A stretch of DNA of 64,000 nt from Peribacillus sp. FSL P2-0133 (GTDB lineage Bacteria; Bacillota; Bacilli; Bacillales; DSM-1321): positions 2,354,001 to 2,418,000 of the forward strand of contig NZ_CP150254.1 of NCBI RefSeq assembly GCF_037975445.1, read 5' to 3'. The notes beneath the pieces were generated by a model that was not told where the DNA came from, made no database searches, and was given only the letters and a program-made list of their open reading frames with translations. The stretch's first letter is position 1, and each line of letters begins with the position of its first letter. Below are positions 26,962 through 36,372 of this stretch, in pieces. The position numbers and the translations under genes are program-made.

Positions 26962-28388
26962 GGATGATACTCCTCATAGAAAAGATTCATGAAGCGATTA
27001 TCAGGATCATATTTCTTCTTTAATTGAAAGAATTCCTCAGTACGCGGATACGCTTCAAATAATTGTGTCTTGGTTGGATACCCATAATAGGGCAAATAGT
27101 AGCTGCCGTTATGGTCAAGCGTCACATCAATCATGTTTCGGATGACCCTTTCAGTATTTGCCTTACTTTCGTTATCTGTCCCTTGATTGATGAGCATTAC
27201 AAGAGCGAACATATCATCCTTGGCATAGGACATGAGTGCTTCATCATTATGCTCCACATAACGAATTGTAATATTTAATAAGTTAAAATCTTTTTCATCA
27301 GATAAGGTTTTTCTTAAATCATCGATATAATCAGCAAATTGATCAATCGGAACGAAGTATTCTTGCAGCACTTCAGTTTTGGTTGGGTTGCTGTAATCCA
27401 TAAAGGCTGAGTCCGACCGCATCACATTATTCCTCGAAACCAAGTTACCATCAATATTGGCCGTGTAGGTTCTTTGAGTTTCCCAAAACCTTTCTTTACC
27501 CCAGTCATTATAACGTGAGAGACCAAGAAAGAATTTAGGCACGGCAATGATCGTTTCCCGTTTGAGAGTATTGTAGTTAGATAGCTGTGTTTGGTCATTT
27601 GCTCTATAATAATCCGTTACATACATTTCATCCAAATACGAGCCAGGAGCCACAGATATTCTTGCAAGATGCATTTTAACATCATCGTTTTGAAGAACTT
27701 CTCTTTTAAAGTACGAAGTATATTCATCATAATGGAGTGATTTGGTTTTAATTTTATAAAGTTCGTCATCTGTAAGGTGGAGTGTTACATCGAGTATTAC
27801 TCCAAACAAGCCATACCCGCCAATAACCGAATGGAAGAGCTCCGAATTTTCTTCGCGGCTCACTGTAAGGATTTGTCCTTTTGCGTTAAGCAACCTAAAA
27901 GATTCCACGGTTTCTATCAAGGCATGATGACGGATATCGCGGCCATGGACATTAACGCTCAAAGAACCGCCAATGGTAAAAATGTTTTGAGATTGACTGA
28001 CCTTCAGTGCAAGTCCATATGGGTTGATATATTCCTGGAGAGCAGCCCAGGTTGCTCCGCTTTGGACCGTGATGCGTTTTTCATTTACATCCAAATCAAG
28101 TATTTTATCATAATGCTTCATATCGAGCAGGATCCCATTTGGATATAATGTCTGACCTCCTTGGCTATGCTGCATTCCGGCAATGGAAATGGGATCATCG
28201 TTTTTTTCGGCATCTAAAACGACCATTTTGATTGCTTCTTCACTATCTTCTGCCTTTATCGCTTTCATTTTAACTGGCATCAGACGGCTGATATCTTCTG
28301 CAATAGGGTGATCAAGCTTGAAATTAAAAGCCTGCAGTGATAATCCAAATAATAGTGCATATAGGATGATAAAGAAAAATTGTTTCAT
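26958..28388 (-). CDS. yitY: FAD-binding (PCMH-type) oxidoreductase, YitY-like
   Basis: A 476-residue flavoprotein like B. subtilis YitY. A hydrophobic N-terminus (FFFIILYALLFGLSLQAF) could be a membrane anchor. The VAO/PCMH FAD domain follows: ISIAGMQHSQGGQTLY, ILDLDVNEKRITVQSGATW and TIGGSLSVNVHGRD with the His often used for covalent FAD. The C-terminal half fits the ALO/L-gulonolactone oxidase substrate domain, ending in YDPDNRFMNLF. Likely oxidises a sugar-lactone-type or alcohol substrate at the membrane surface. Co-transcribed with the half-size MFS gene; the TetR gene lies upstream. Confidence 0.88.
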   Translation of the reverse strand: MKQFFFIILYALLFGLSLQAFNFKLDHPIAEDISRLMPVKMKAIKAEDSEEAIKMVVLDAEKNDDPISIAGMQHSQGGQTLYPNGILLDMKHYDKILDLDVNEKRITVQSGATWAALQEYINPYGLALKVSQSQNIFTIGGSLSVNVHGRDIRHHALIETVESFRLLNAKGQILTVSREENSELFHSVIGGYGLFGVILDVTLHLTDDELYKIKTKSLHYDEYTSYFKREVLQNDDVKMHLARISVAPGSYLDEMYVTDYYRANDQTQLSNYNTLKRETIIAVPKFFLGLSRYNDWGKERFWETQRTYTANIDGNLVSRNNVMRSDSAFMDYSNPTKTEVLQEYFVPIDQFADYIDDLRKTLSDEKDFNLLNITIRYVEHNDEALMSYAKDDMFALVMLINQGTDNESKANTERVIRNMIDVTLDHNGSYYLPYYGYPTKTQLFEAYPRTEEFFQLKKKYDPDNRFMNLFYEEYHP

Positions 28389-28482
28389 GATATCTGGCTT
28401 TCGACTCCTCGTTTAATATGTCTGACACTCAATTGAAATAATACAAATGTATGAACTTATAGATTAATGGAGTTACCCTGAC

Positions 28483-28497
28483 CAATCAGTGTGATTG
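28483..28497. promoter_or_regulatory. Inverted repeat upstream of yitY
   Basis: CAATCA GTG TGATTG, perfect 6-bp arms, about 95 bases before the yitY start and just after the TetR stop. Candidate operator. Confidence 0.35.
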
Positions 28498-28521
28498 AAA
28501 ATGAATCTTTTGATTTATGTA

Positions 28522-29127
28522 TTAGTTCTTCGTTTTCAGCCCATTAATGATTGTTTTGGTTAGCGGTATGGATAGTGATTCCAAGCTTTGTTCTGAGTTG
28601 TTTAATCCCCAATGATAGATGATTCCCATCAGGCTTTGGGTGATAAGCTGTGAAATTTCGTTAACTGATTGGTCAGTGTCAATGTCGTTTTGTTCTTTAG
28701 CCTCTTCAACTAATGAACGAATAATTTGGAAGAGTGAGCGATTTGAATTCAAAAAGTAAGTATGTTCTTTTGAATCTAAAGCGGAACTGTAAATCACTTT
28801 CATTAAATTTTTGCCCATTTCTTCTTCCAGAAAACGCATCAATTTGCATATGAAAATAAACAATTTCTCTGTAGCGTCCATACCGATTGGGAACGAATGG
28901 AAGACTTCGCGATAGTAATCATCGACTTCTATGAATCTCACTAAAAAAATGTCCGATTTCGCTGAAAAGTGTTGGTAAAATGACCCTTTTGATGTGCCGC
29001 TTTTTTTCACGATCTCGTCAACGGTAACTTTATCATAACCTTTTTCGCTAAATAGCTTTAAAGATATTTTTAAAATTTTTTCACGAGTCTTTTCTCCCCT
29101 AAGCTGTTTCTTTCTGGGTTCAATCAT
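28522..29127 (-). CDS. TetR/AcrR-family regulator
   Basis: A 201-residue TetR protein. The N-terminal helix-turn-helix is clear: TREKILKISLKLFSEKGYDK followed by VTVDEIVKKSGTSKGSFYQHF. The C-terminal ligand domain is all-helical and unspecific. GGAGG precedes ATG 29127. It is encoded directly upstream of yitY on the same strand and has palindromes on both sides (28483 and 29179), so self-control and control of the yitY operon are likely. Confidence 0.9.
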   Translation of the reverse strand: MIEPRKKQLRGEKTREKILKISLKLFSEKGYDKVTVDEIVKKSGTSKGSFYQHFSAKSDIFLVRFIEVDDYYREVFHSFPIGMDATEKLFIFICKLMRFLEEEMGKNLMKVIYSSALDSKEHTYFLNSNRSLFQIIRSLVEEAKEQNDIDTDQSVNEISQLITQSLMGIIYHWGLNNSEQSLESLSIPLTKTIINGLKTKN

Positions 29128-29147
29128 AAAAAACCTCCAAATGATAA

Positions 29148-29190
29148 TTGACAGAATATTCCTGTATAGTTTAATATCAGACTACAGTCT
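29148..29190 (+). promoter_or_regulatory. Sigma-A promoter with overlapping TetR-type operator
   Basis: On the plus strand TTGACA, 18 bases, TAATAT, then the inverted repeat AGACT AC AGTCT at 29179-29190. It points away from the TetR gene toward the MFS gene more than 400 bases on. Confidence 0.45.
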
Positions 29191-29271
29191 AGTTAAATGA
29201 TTGGTGGTCTATTTAATCTAACGTAGATCATCAATAATCACAACGCTTTCTTAATTGTATTTTGCGAATTT

Positions 29272-29285
29272 AGAAAGCGCTTACA
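29272..29285. promoter_or_regulatory. Candidate catabolite-responsive element (cre)
   Basis: Minus-strand reading TGTAAGCGCTTTCT matches the consensus TGWAANCGNTNWCA at all but the last base. It lies 330 bases upstream of the MFS gene. The rest of 29191-29616 shows no gene. Confidence 0.45.
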
Positions 29286-29616
29286 AAGATTTGGTATCAA
29301 GTATGGGGGAGGTTAATTCATTTTAAATACGAGGTTTTTTTCAAATAGAAGAATTAGTTGAAAAGGTTGGTTAGATTTTTCTGAACATTCCTATACAATT
29401 GGTTACTGTCATGTTGAAAGGCTTATTCCTCTTTAGCCATGAGTAAATGGATTGTATTTATTATATTGTTGGATTCAGTATATGTAAATGGAGGGGGGGA
29501 TCAGGATAAATTGATGGTCCTAGGAATGAACCAGATTGTCGGGAAGCAGGAAAAGAGATGTGCGGTAAACGGATTATTTTTTGGGAAATAGTAGCATGAA
29601 AAGGGAGGAAATAATC

Positions 29617-30936
29617 ATGAATCATTCCAGTGGTGAAATAGGGAAAAGAACGATCAGTAAAACGATGAAACGCATACTTCCATTTATCTTGCTCCTTTAT
29701 ATCATTGCTTACTTGGACAGGGTCAATTTAGGCTATGCTGCTTTACAAATGAATGCAGAATTAGCCTTATCCGCTGAAGTTTTTGGATTGCTTTCCGGCA
29801 TTTTTTTTATAGGTTATTTCTTCTTTGAAGTTCCAAGCAACATGATCATGCATAAAGTGGGAGCTCGGATATGGATTGCCCGTATAATGATTTCGTGGGG
29901 ACTCGTGGTAATATTGACAGGTTTTGCCCAAACAACGATGCATTTATATATTCTCCGTTTTTTATTAGGTGTCGCCGAAGCTGGTTTTTTTCCTGGGGTA
30001 ATTTTGTATTTAACTTATTGGTTCAGGGCCCGCGAAAGAGGAAGGGCCACAGCGGTTTTGCTTTTAGCCCTACCGATTGGCGGATTGATTGGTGCGCCTG
30101 CATCGACATGGATTCTTGACAATATTTCCTGGTTGGGTATGGCAGGATGGAGATGGATGTTCATCCTTGAAGGAATTCCGGCCATTATTATTGGAATTGT
30201 TGTTGTTTTCTATTTAACTAATAGACCGACCAACGCTAAATGGTTATCTAAGGAAGAAAGTGATTGGCTAGAAGGGGAATTGAATGCGGAAAGAAAAGTT
30301 AGCTCGAATATAAATAAAGTTACTAAGCTTGATATGCTGAAAGATTCGAAAATCTGGAAGTTGGCCCTTTTTTATTTCGCTGGGTACACATCTATCTATG
30401 GATTGTCATTCTGGATGCCAACCATCATAAAATCTTTATCGGAAAATGCGACAACCAATCTAGAAATTGGCTGGTTAGCGATGATTCCATCGTTAGTCGG
30501 TATACCTGCCATTATGTTTGTAGGCTGGAATTCAGATCGGACCAATGAACATAAATCACACTTGCTCGTTTGCCTCATGATTGCAGTTGTCGGGTTTATC
30601 GGGTGCGGCTTTTCAGATAGTGTCTTTATGATGGTGCTTATGTTAACGATTACATCTTTAGGGTTATACGGGTTCAGTGGATGTTTCTTTGCCTATATGA
30701 CATTTTTCTTCACTGAGTCCACTGCGCCAGTTGGAATAGCCATAGTCAATTCATTTGCAGCTTTAGGGGGTTTTGTAGGACCGATGATTCTCGGAACTGT
30801 TGCATTTACTCAAGGGATGTTTATTTTATCCGGATTACTTGTGATGGGAGTCATCACCCTATTATCATTAAAATTGACAAGTGCTTCAGATGAAAACATC
30901 GTAAAAGAAGTTGAAGTCAATATTAATCAATTATAA
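29617..30936 (+). CDS. MFS transporter, anion:cation symporter (ACS) type
   Basis: A 439-residue, 12-helix carrier. The block IIAYLDRVNLGYAALQMN, the RFLLGVAEAGFFPGVILYLT signature and the central FYLTNRPTNAKWLSKEE loop are those of the tartrate/phthalate/hydroxy-aromatic ACS family. The frame opens at 29581, but ATG 29617 follows AAAGGGAGG by eight bases. It would import an organic acid anion with protons. No catabolic genes sit next to it, except the regulator and hut genes further on. A cre-like site upstream suggests carbon catabolite control. Confidence 0.87.
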   Translation: MNHSSGEIGKRTISKTMKRILPFILLLYIIAYLDRVNLGYAALQMNAELALSAEVFGLLSGIFFIGYFFFEVPSNMIMHKVGARIWIARIMISWGLVVILTGFAQTTMHLYILRFLLGVAEAGFFPGVILYLTYWFRARERGRATAVLLLALPIGGLIGAPASTWILDNISWLGMAGWRWMFILEGIPAIIIGIVVVFYLTNRPTNAKWLSKEESDWLEGELNAERKVSSNINKVTKLDMLKDSKIWKLALFYFAGYTSIYGLSFWMPTIIKSLSENATTNLEIGWLAMIPSLVGIPAIMFVGWNSDRTNEHKSHLLVCLMIAVVGFIGCGFSDSVFMMVLMLTITSLGLYGFSGCFFAYMTFFFTESTAPVGIAIVNSFAALGGFVGPMILGTVAFTQGMFILSGLLVMGVITLLSLKLTSASDENIVKEVEVNINQL

Positions 30937-30970
30937 AGGTTCTAAATGTATTGAAGATTAAAAGTGACTA

Positions 30971-31020
30971 AAAAAGAAACATCACTTGGAAATCATAAGG
31001 TTTCCATGATGTTTCTTTTT
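30971..31020 (+). terminator. Terminator after the ACS carrier
   Basis: 14-bp perfect outer arms (AAAAAGAAACATCA and complement) with inner GGAAA/TTTCC pairing, T-run at the end. Confidence 0.85.
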
Positions 31021-31251
31021 ATATTTTCATATAGGAAGTACATATATATGGGATGAAAATATTGGTTGAACATGTCAAAATTCAATCTAATTCGAAGGTT
31101 CTGCCCAATAAGACTTGTTTGTGGTTTTAGGCGGGATTAGAATGGAGATGTGATACAAGTGCTTTCGAAAAGGCAAGGGAGTCCTTTTCTTTTCAAGTAC
31201 TGACTTCATTTTTATTCATTACAGGAATAACAGCAGAAATGAGGTGATGAT

Positions 31252-32721
31252 GTGGAAATTCATTTGGTGGCGAAAGATGAGATTGAGGCTCAAGGAATTC
31301 GTTGGATAGTGGAGTCCCACCTAACGGGAGTCAGACTGATCTTATGGAAAACGATTGAAGAATTTGAAAAGGGCATACGCAATCAGCAACCGGAATTCGT
31401 TATTTTGGATATGGATATTTGGACGGATGAAAGTGAGGCGATGGGTGTTTCGTTAAAGCGGAGGGGAATTCGATGGTTAGGCATTTCATCTGAGCGAATC
31501 TTTCAAACGGCTTATCGAGCCTTACGCTTTCGTGCTGAAGATGTTTTATTCCGACCTTTTTCTTCGGCAGATCTGGTAAAACATATCCAACAATTGCGTT
31601 TTCAATTGAGAAATGGTCCTGGTCTTCTTTCGACAAACACCATGGATGATGGGAATGCTCTGGATATTGGATATCCGGATTTCTTCTTGACAGACCGGAG
31701 GCATGAAAGTCGAATAACCATGGTCGCTTTTTTGACACCTGATAACAGGACCCTTCCTTTAGTTTATGATGAACTGCAACGATATTCTTTTACTGGGAAG
31801 AATCAAATCTTCGCTTTATCGGATTTTATTTTATGTGTCCAGGAAACGAAGGAAAAAGAGGTATATAAGGAAGAGTACCAAGCGTTCCTTGCTCACTGGA
31901 AAGAAAGAATGGATGAGCCACTTGCCATCATAATAAAAGCGGCAACTTCAGATGAGTCTTTAAAAAGGATGTATCAGCAAACACGTGAATTTACGAGACA
32001 AATCTTTTTCGATGGATATGATATCATTTTAGCCGAAAGTCAACAGACTTCGCATCAAGAGATGGACCCATTCCTCACTCCTCTTGAACAAAGACTTTGG
32101 ATAGAAATGCTCGAAAGGCGGGATGCGAAAGCCATCAGGAACTGGATTGAGCGTGAATTCCTTACTTTTGAACGACCATACCCCGACCCGGAAATCGTTC
32201 GTATCCGCCTTACAAGCGTACTCGCACAGATTCGTAGGCATATGAAATCATACGACTTGCAAAATGCTTCTCTAGAAGCAATATATTATGATGTATTTCA
32301 GCAAATTGTACATAAACCTGTCATCCATCAAATAGTAAAAGAGCTGCATGCGTTCACCACCCATATGCTTCTGCAGGATCATGGACAATTACAGGAAGGG
32401 GCACGCACACTTAGCGAAAAAGCAAGGGAGATGATCGAGTCCAACTATTGGGACGCCCAGTGGAATCTAGCGAGTTGTGCAGATACTCTGCGTATCAATA
32501 AAAGCACACTCAGCCGTCGTTTTGCGGCTGAATCCGGCGAATCTTTTCGAAATACTCTGCATCAAGTTCGAATTAGGGAAGCTAAGCGTTTATTAAAGGA
32601 AACGGATTTATCATTGGAGGAAATTTCACAATTAGCCGGCTATTCACATCAAACTTATTTCAATGCCAAATTCAAACTGCTTGAAGGTTGTACACCATCA
32701 GCATATCGGTCTGGATTATAA
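31252..32721 (+). CDS. AraC-type regulator with N-terminal receiver-like domain
   Basis: A 489-residue protein built as receiver-like domain (1-115), long middle region and AraC double helix-turn-helix (about 385-489; ASCADTLRINKSTLSRRFAA and LEEISQLAGYSHQTYFNAKF). The receiver keeps a possible acceptor Asp in FVILDMDIW (residue 53) but has Arg (RPF, 101) where the conserved Lys should be and a weak acidic pair at the N-terminus, so normal phosphotransfer is doubtful. GTG start with GAGGTG upstream. No kinase gene is adjacent. It lies just before hutU-hutI with a terminator between, and probably controls that locus; no HutP gene is present. Confidence 0.85.
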   Translation: MEIHLVAKDEIEAQGIRWIVESHLTGVRLILWKTIEEFEKGIRNQQPEFVILDMDIWTDESEAMGVSLKRRGIRWLGISSERIFQTAYRALRFRAEDVLFRPFSSADLVKHIQQLRFQLRNGPGLLSTNTMDDGNALDIGYPDFFLTDRRHESRITMVAFLTPDNRTLPLVYDELQRYSFTGKNQIFALSDFILCVQETKEKEVYKEEYQAFLAHWKERMDEPLAIIIKAATSDESLKRMYQQTREFTRQIFFDGYDIILAESQQTSHQEMDPFLTPLEQRLWIEMLERRDAKAIRNWIEREFLTFERPYPDPEIVRIRLTSVLAQIRRHMKSYDLQNASLEAIYYDVFQQIVHKPVIHQIVKELHAFTTHMLLQDHGQLQEGARTLSEKAREMIESNYWDAQWNLASCADTLRINKSTLSRRFAAESGESFRNTLHQVRIREAKRLLKETDLSLEEISQLAGYSHQTYFNAKFKLLEGCTPSAYRSGL

Positions 32722-32757
32722 AAAAGGACGATTCAATAAATGAATCGTCTTTTTTTT
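32721..32757 (+). terminator. Terminator after the AraC gene
   Basis: GGACGATTCA / TGAATCGTCT stem with flanking A- and T-runs. The A/T-rich stretch to 32910 must hold the hutU promoter, but no clear boxes are seen. Confidence 0.85.
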
Positions 32758-32916
32758 ATTTATTCATAACAATGTAATTATTGAAATTATTCATAAAAAA
32801 ATAAAGTTAACTGCAAAAACTTAAAATAAATTATAAAATAATCATTAAACTATAATTAATTATTCTGAATTTTTCTTATAGAATGAATATATAACAAAAA
32901 CAAGGGGGAAATGAAA

Positions 32917-34590
32917 ATGAACACGATTACAAACAAGGTTATCCGTTATACTGGAACAGAATTGCATACTAAAGGATGGCAACAAGAAGCAGTGCTTAGA
33001 ATGCTTATGAATAATTTGGATCCTGAAGTTGCTGAACGACCAGAAGATTTGGTGGTATACGGAGGGATTGGGAAAGCAGCTCGTAACTGGGAATGCTTTG
33101 ATGCAATCGTCAAATCACTAAAAGAGCTTGAAGAAGATGAAACTTTACTTGTCCAATCAGGGAAACCGGTGGCAATTTTTAAAACGCATTCGGATGCACC
33201 ACGTGTCCTGCTTGCAAATTCAAATATCGTCCCTGCATACGCGAACTGGGAAACATTCCATGAACTTGATAAAAAGGGATTGATGATGTATGGCCAGATG
33301 ACAGCAGGCAGCTGGATATATATCGGATCTCAAGGGATCGTACAAGGTACATACGAGACCTTTGCAGAGCTTGCAAAACAACATTTCAATAACTCGTTAA
33401 AAGGCACCATTACTCTAACTGCAGGTTTAGGCGGAATGGGAGGGGCACAGCCGTTAGCAGTTACGATGAACGGTGGTGTCTGTATCGGGATCGATGTTGA
33501 TGAGACAAGAATTGACAGGAGGATTGAGACTCGTTATACCGATGTGAAAACGGATTCATTGGATGAAGCCATTCGTTTAGCCAATGAAGCTAAACTTGCA
33601 GGGAAAGCATTATCGATTGGTTTGATTGGGAATGCATCAGATATTCTTCCGGAAATGATCGCAAGGAACTTCATTCCTGATGTCTTGACTGATCAGACTT
33701 CGGCCCATGATCCGCTAAATGGATATACTCCTTCAGGCCTGTCAATGGTGGAGGCTGCAGAATTACGGAATGCAAATCCAGAAGAGTATATTAAACTCTC
33801 TAAAGCTTCAATGGCCAAACATGTAAGAGCGATGCTTGAAATGATGGAAAAAGGAGCCGTGACGTTTGATTATGGCAACAATATCCGTCAAGTTGCGAAA
33901 GATGAAGGGGTAGAGAATGCTTTTGACTTCCCAGGCTTCGTTCCAGCTTATATCCGTCCACAATTCTGTGAAGGTAAAGGTCCATTCCGCTGGGTGGCTT
34001 TATCTGGTGATCCAGAAGACATTTATAAAACAGACCAAGCCATTTTACGCGAATTCGCTGATAATGAACATTTATGTAACTGGATTAGAATGGCTCAAGA
34101 AAAAATTCAGTTCCAAGGTCTGCCTTCCCGCATATGCTGGCTTGGTTATGGGGAGCGCGCACGTTTTGGTAAAATCCTCAATGATATGGTTGCAAGCGGT
34201 GAATTGAAGGCCCCGATCGTAATTGGGCGTGACCATTTGGATTCTGGCTCTGTCGCTTCGCCGAATCGTGAAACGGAAGCCATGAAGGATGGTTCCGATG
34301 TAGTGGCTGACTGGCCGATCTTAAATGCAATGGTGAATGCTGTGGGCGGTGCAACCTGGGTTTCCGTACATCATGGCGGCGGCGTAGGAATGGGTTACTC
34401 CATGCATGCAGGCGTTGTAATTGTGGCAGACGGCACAAAAGAAGCAGCAGCCAGGATTGAGCGAGTGTTGACAACGGACCCTGGGATGGGTGTAGTGCGT
34501 CATGTTGACGCAGGATATGAACTGGCAGAGGAAACAGCACGTGAAAGAGGTATTAATATCCCGATGCTTGATAAAGGAATTGATAAATAA
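32917..34590 (+). CDS. hutU: Urocanate hydratase
   Basis: A 557-residue urocanase, closely resembling B. subtilis HutU. Clear blocks are [40 protein letters not shown], the NAD site [22 protein letters not shown], and the active-site Cys region [14 protein letters not shown], then [20 protein letters not shown]. It adds water to urocanate to give imidazolonepropionate. Of two in-frame ATGs, 32917 is chosen because it is eight bases from the GGGGG ribosome binding site. It overlaps hutI by one base. The usual hutH partner is not in front of it. Confidence 0.95.
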   Translation: MNTITNKVIRYTGTELHTKGWQQEAVLRMLMNNLDPEVAERPEDLVVYGGIGKAARNWECFDAIVKSLKELEEDETLLVQSGKPVAIFKTHSDAPRVLLANSNIVPAYANWETFHELDKKGLMMYGQMTAGSWIYIGSQGIVQGTYETFAELAKQHFNNSLKGTITLTAGLGGMGGAQPLAVTMNGGVCIGIDVDETRIDRRIETRYTDVKTDSLDEAIRLANEAKLAGKALSIGLIGNASDILPEMIARNFIPDVLTDQTSAHDPLNGYTPSGLSMVEAAELRNANPEEYIKLSKASMAKHVRAMLEMMEKGAVTFDYGNNIRQVAKDEGVENAFDFPGFVPAYIRPQFCEGKGPFRWVALSGDPEDIYKTDQAILREFADNEHLCNWIRMAQEKIQFQGLPSRICWLGYGERARFGKILNDMVASGELKAPIVIGRDHLDSGSVASPNRETEAMKDGSDVVADWPILNAMVNAVGGATWVSVHHGGGVGMGYSMHAGVVIVADGTKEAAARIERVLTTDPGMGVVRHVDAGYELAEETARERGINIPMLDKGIDK

Positions 34591-35888
34591 TGACAAAACC
34601 AATTTGGATAAAACATGCCGCTCAACTTGCAACCCTTACCTCTGATAGGAAAGGTCCTCGTTCCAAAGAGGCAATGTCAGAGCTTGGGTTGATCGAAGAT
34701 GGAAGTATATGGATGGAATCTGGTTTGATCCAAGCGATCGGTACGACCAAAGAATTGGAAGAACTCTATGCAGATAGAATGCATGAAGCTGAAGTCTTTG
34801 ATGCAACTGGCCATTTGGTGACACCTGGGCTAGTTGATCCACATACGCATGTTGTATATGGCGGGAGTCGGGAACGTGAATTTGAAATGCGTCTAGAAGG
34901 CGCAACATATATGGATATTATGAACGCAGGTGGGGGCATCCATGCTACCACCCGCATGACAAGGGAAGCAAGTGAAGAAGAATTGATGGAGCAAACCATG
35001 CGACGACTTGATTCGTTTCTCGCTCATGGCGTGACTACAGTAGAAGGTAAAAGCGGTTATGGAATGAATTTGGAAACCGAATTAAAGCAGTTGCGGGTGA
35101 TGAAAAAGTTACAGGAAGAGCATCCGATTGATCTAGTTCCTACTTTTATGGGAGCCCATGCGGTTCCAAAGGATTATAAAGGCCGCGAGGATGAATTTGT
35201 CGATCATCTGATTAATGATATGCTTCCAATCGTCTCTGAAGAAAAGCTTGCAGAATTCAATGATGTCTTTTGTGAAAAGGGGGTTTTTACCCCTGAACAA
35301 TCAGAGCGGATTTTAAAGGCGGGGAAAAAGTACGGCTTGATCCCTAAAATTCATGCAGATGAAATTGAGCCATACGGTGGAGCTGAATTAGCTGCGAAGA
35401 TAGGGGCCATTTCAGCTGAGCATTTGTTAAAAGCTTCCGATGAGGGGATTACTGCTATGGCGAAGTCAGGCACCATTGCCTGCTTGCTTCCAGCCACCGC
35501 CTTGTATTTGCGAGAAGAAGCGGCCCCTGGACGACGAATGGTTGATGAAGGTGTGGCTGTTGCCATTTCGACAGATTGCAATCCCGGATCTTCACCGACG
35601 ACATCCATGCCTCTAGTCATGAATCTGGCATGCATTTCGATGCGCCTTACCCCTGCAGAAGCACTGACGGCGGCGACATACAATGCTGCTTGTGCAATCA
35701 ACAGGCAAGAAAGGGTCGGATCCCTTGAAGTCGGAAAACAAGCGGATGTCGTTTTATGGAATGTTGAAAACTATCAGGAGTTGCAATATCTATTTGGGGT
35801 CAATCACGTTAAGTCTGTATGGAAAAATGGTGTGCAAGTTGTGAATGATAAAGTGAAGACTGATTTCAAAAGCCTGACTGGTCTATAA
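34590..35888 (+). CDS. hutI: Imidazolonepropionase
   Basis: A 432-residue amidohydrolase that opens imidazolonepropionate to formiminoglutamate. Metal-binding HxH is in GLVDPHTHVVYGG, later ligands in IPKIHADEIEPYG and STDCNPGSSPT, and the family block EKSGYG-like VEGKSGYGMN is present. Start and stop overlap (TAATG) couples it to hutU. No hutG or histidine permease follows; 480 bases without a gene come next. A decayed copy of part of this gene lies at 37752-37942. Confidence 0.95.
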   Translation: MTKPIWIKHAAQLATLTSDRKGPRSKEAMSELGLIEDGSIWMESGLIQAIGTTKELEELYADRMHEAEVFDATGHLVTPGLVDPHTHVVYGGSREREFEMRLEGATYMDIMNAGGGIHATTRMTREASEEELMEQTMRRLDSFLAHGVTTVEGKSGYGMNLETELKQLRVMKKLQEEHPIDLVPTFMGAHAVPKDYKGREDEFVDHLINDMLPIVSEEKLAEFNDVFCEKGVFTPEQSERILKAGKKYGLIPKIHADEIEPYGGAELAAKIGAISAEHLLKASDEGITAMAKSGTIACLLPATALYLREEAAPGRRMVDEGVAVAISTDCNPGSSPTTSMPLVMNLACISMRLTPAEALTAATYNAACAINRQERVGSLEVGKQADVVLWNVENYQELQYLFGVNHVKSVWKNGVQVVNDKVKTDFKSLTGL

Positions 35889-36372
35889 AATTCACTAAAA
35901 GAAGAGAGGCTATACCTATTGACCCATCATTAGGTTGACCGGATCTCTCATGAAACGCCCATTTACTGAACTTCAATCTATGTATCAGGAGCCTCTTTAT
36001 ATCCGCTGGAATTTTGGCGGATGTAAAAAGGCTTTGATACGTAACATGATCTAACAGTATTCCGAGTTGCCAAAGCAAGAGATGTATCTGATATTTCAGC
36101 TGCACTGGTATACATGCTTCTACCCATGGTGGAATGCCTGCTAATGGTTTTTTTATATTTCACTAGAATTTGGCCAGTATCCGATTGTCATGTTTTTCTG
36201 TCTTGATCCGAGCTTCTCTATGGGGGCGAAACAGTCAAGACCAGGGTATTCATGATTGCAATTTATTACAGGCTGCATAATGCAGACTAAATTTAGGATT
36301 TTAAGATTACTGTTTTTAAGTTTAAAATCAGTCAGTATTGCTTCTCTCTAACAAACATCAAGGAGTGATCAC
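35889..36372. other. Gene-free stretch after hutI
   Basis: No intact gene. Around 36060-36180 the plus strand reads FRVAKARDVSDISAALVYML and then further hydrophobic residues, which may be a fragment of a lost gene, not identified. The ribosome binding site of the next gene is at the end. Confidence 0.3.

Noticed and set aside
32758..32916. HutP-type leader antiterminator before hutU
   Set aside because: The leader is only about 150 A/T-rich bases without NAG repeats or a terminator hairpin directly before hutU, and no hutP gene is present.
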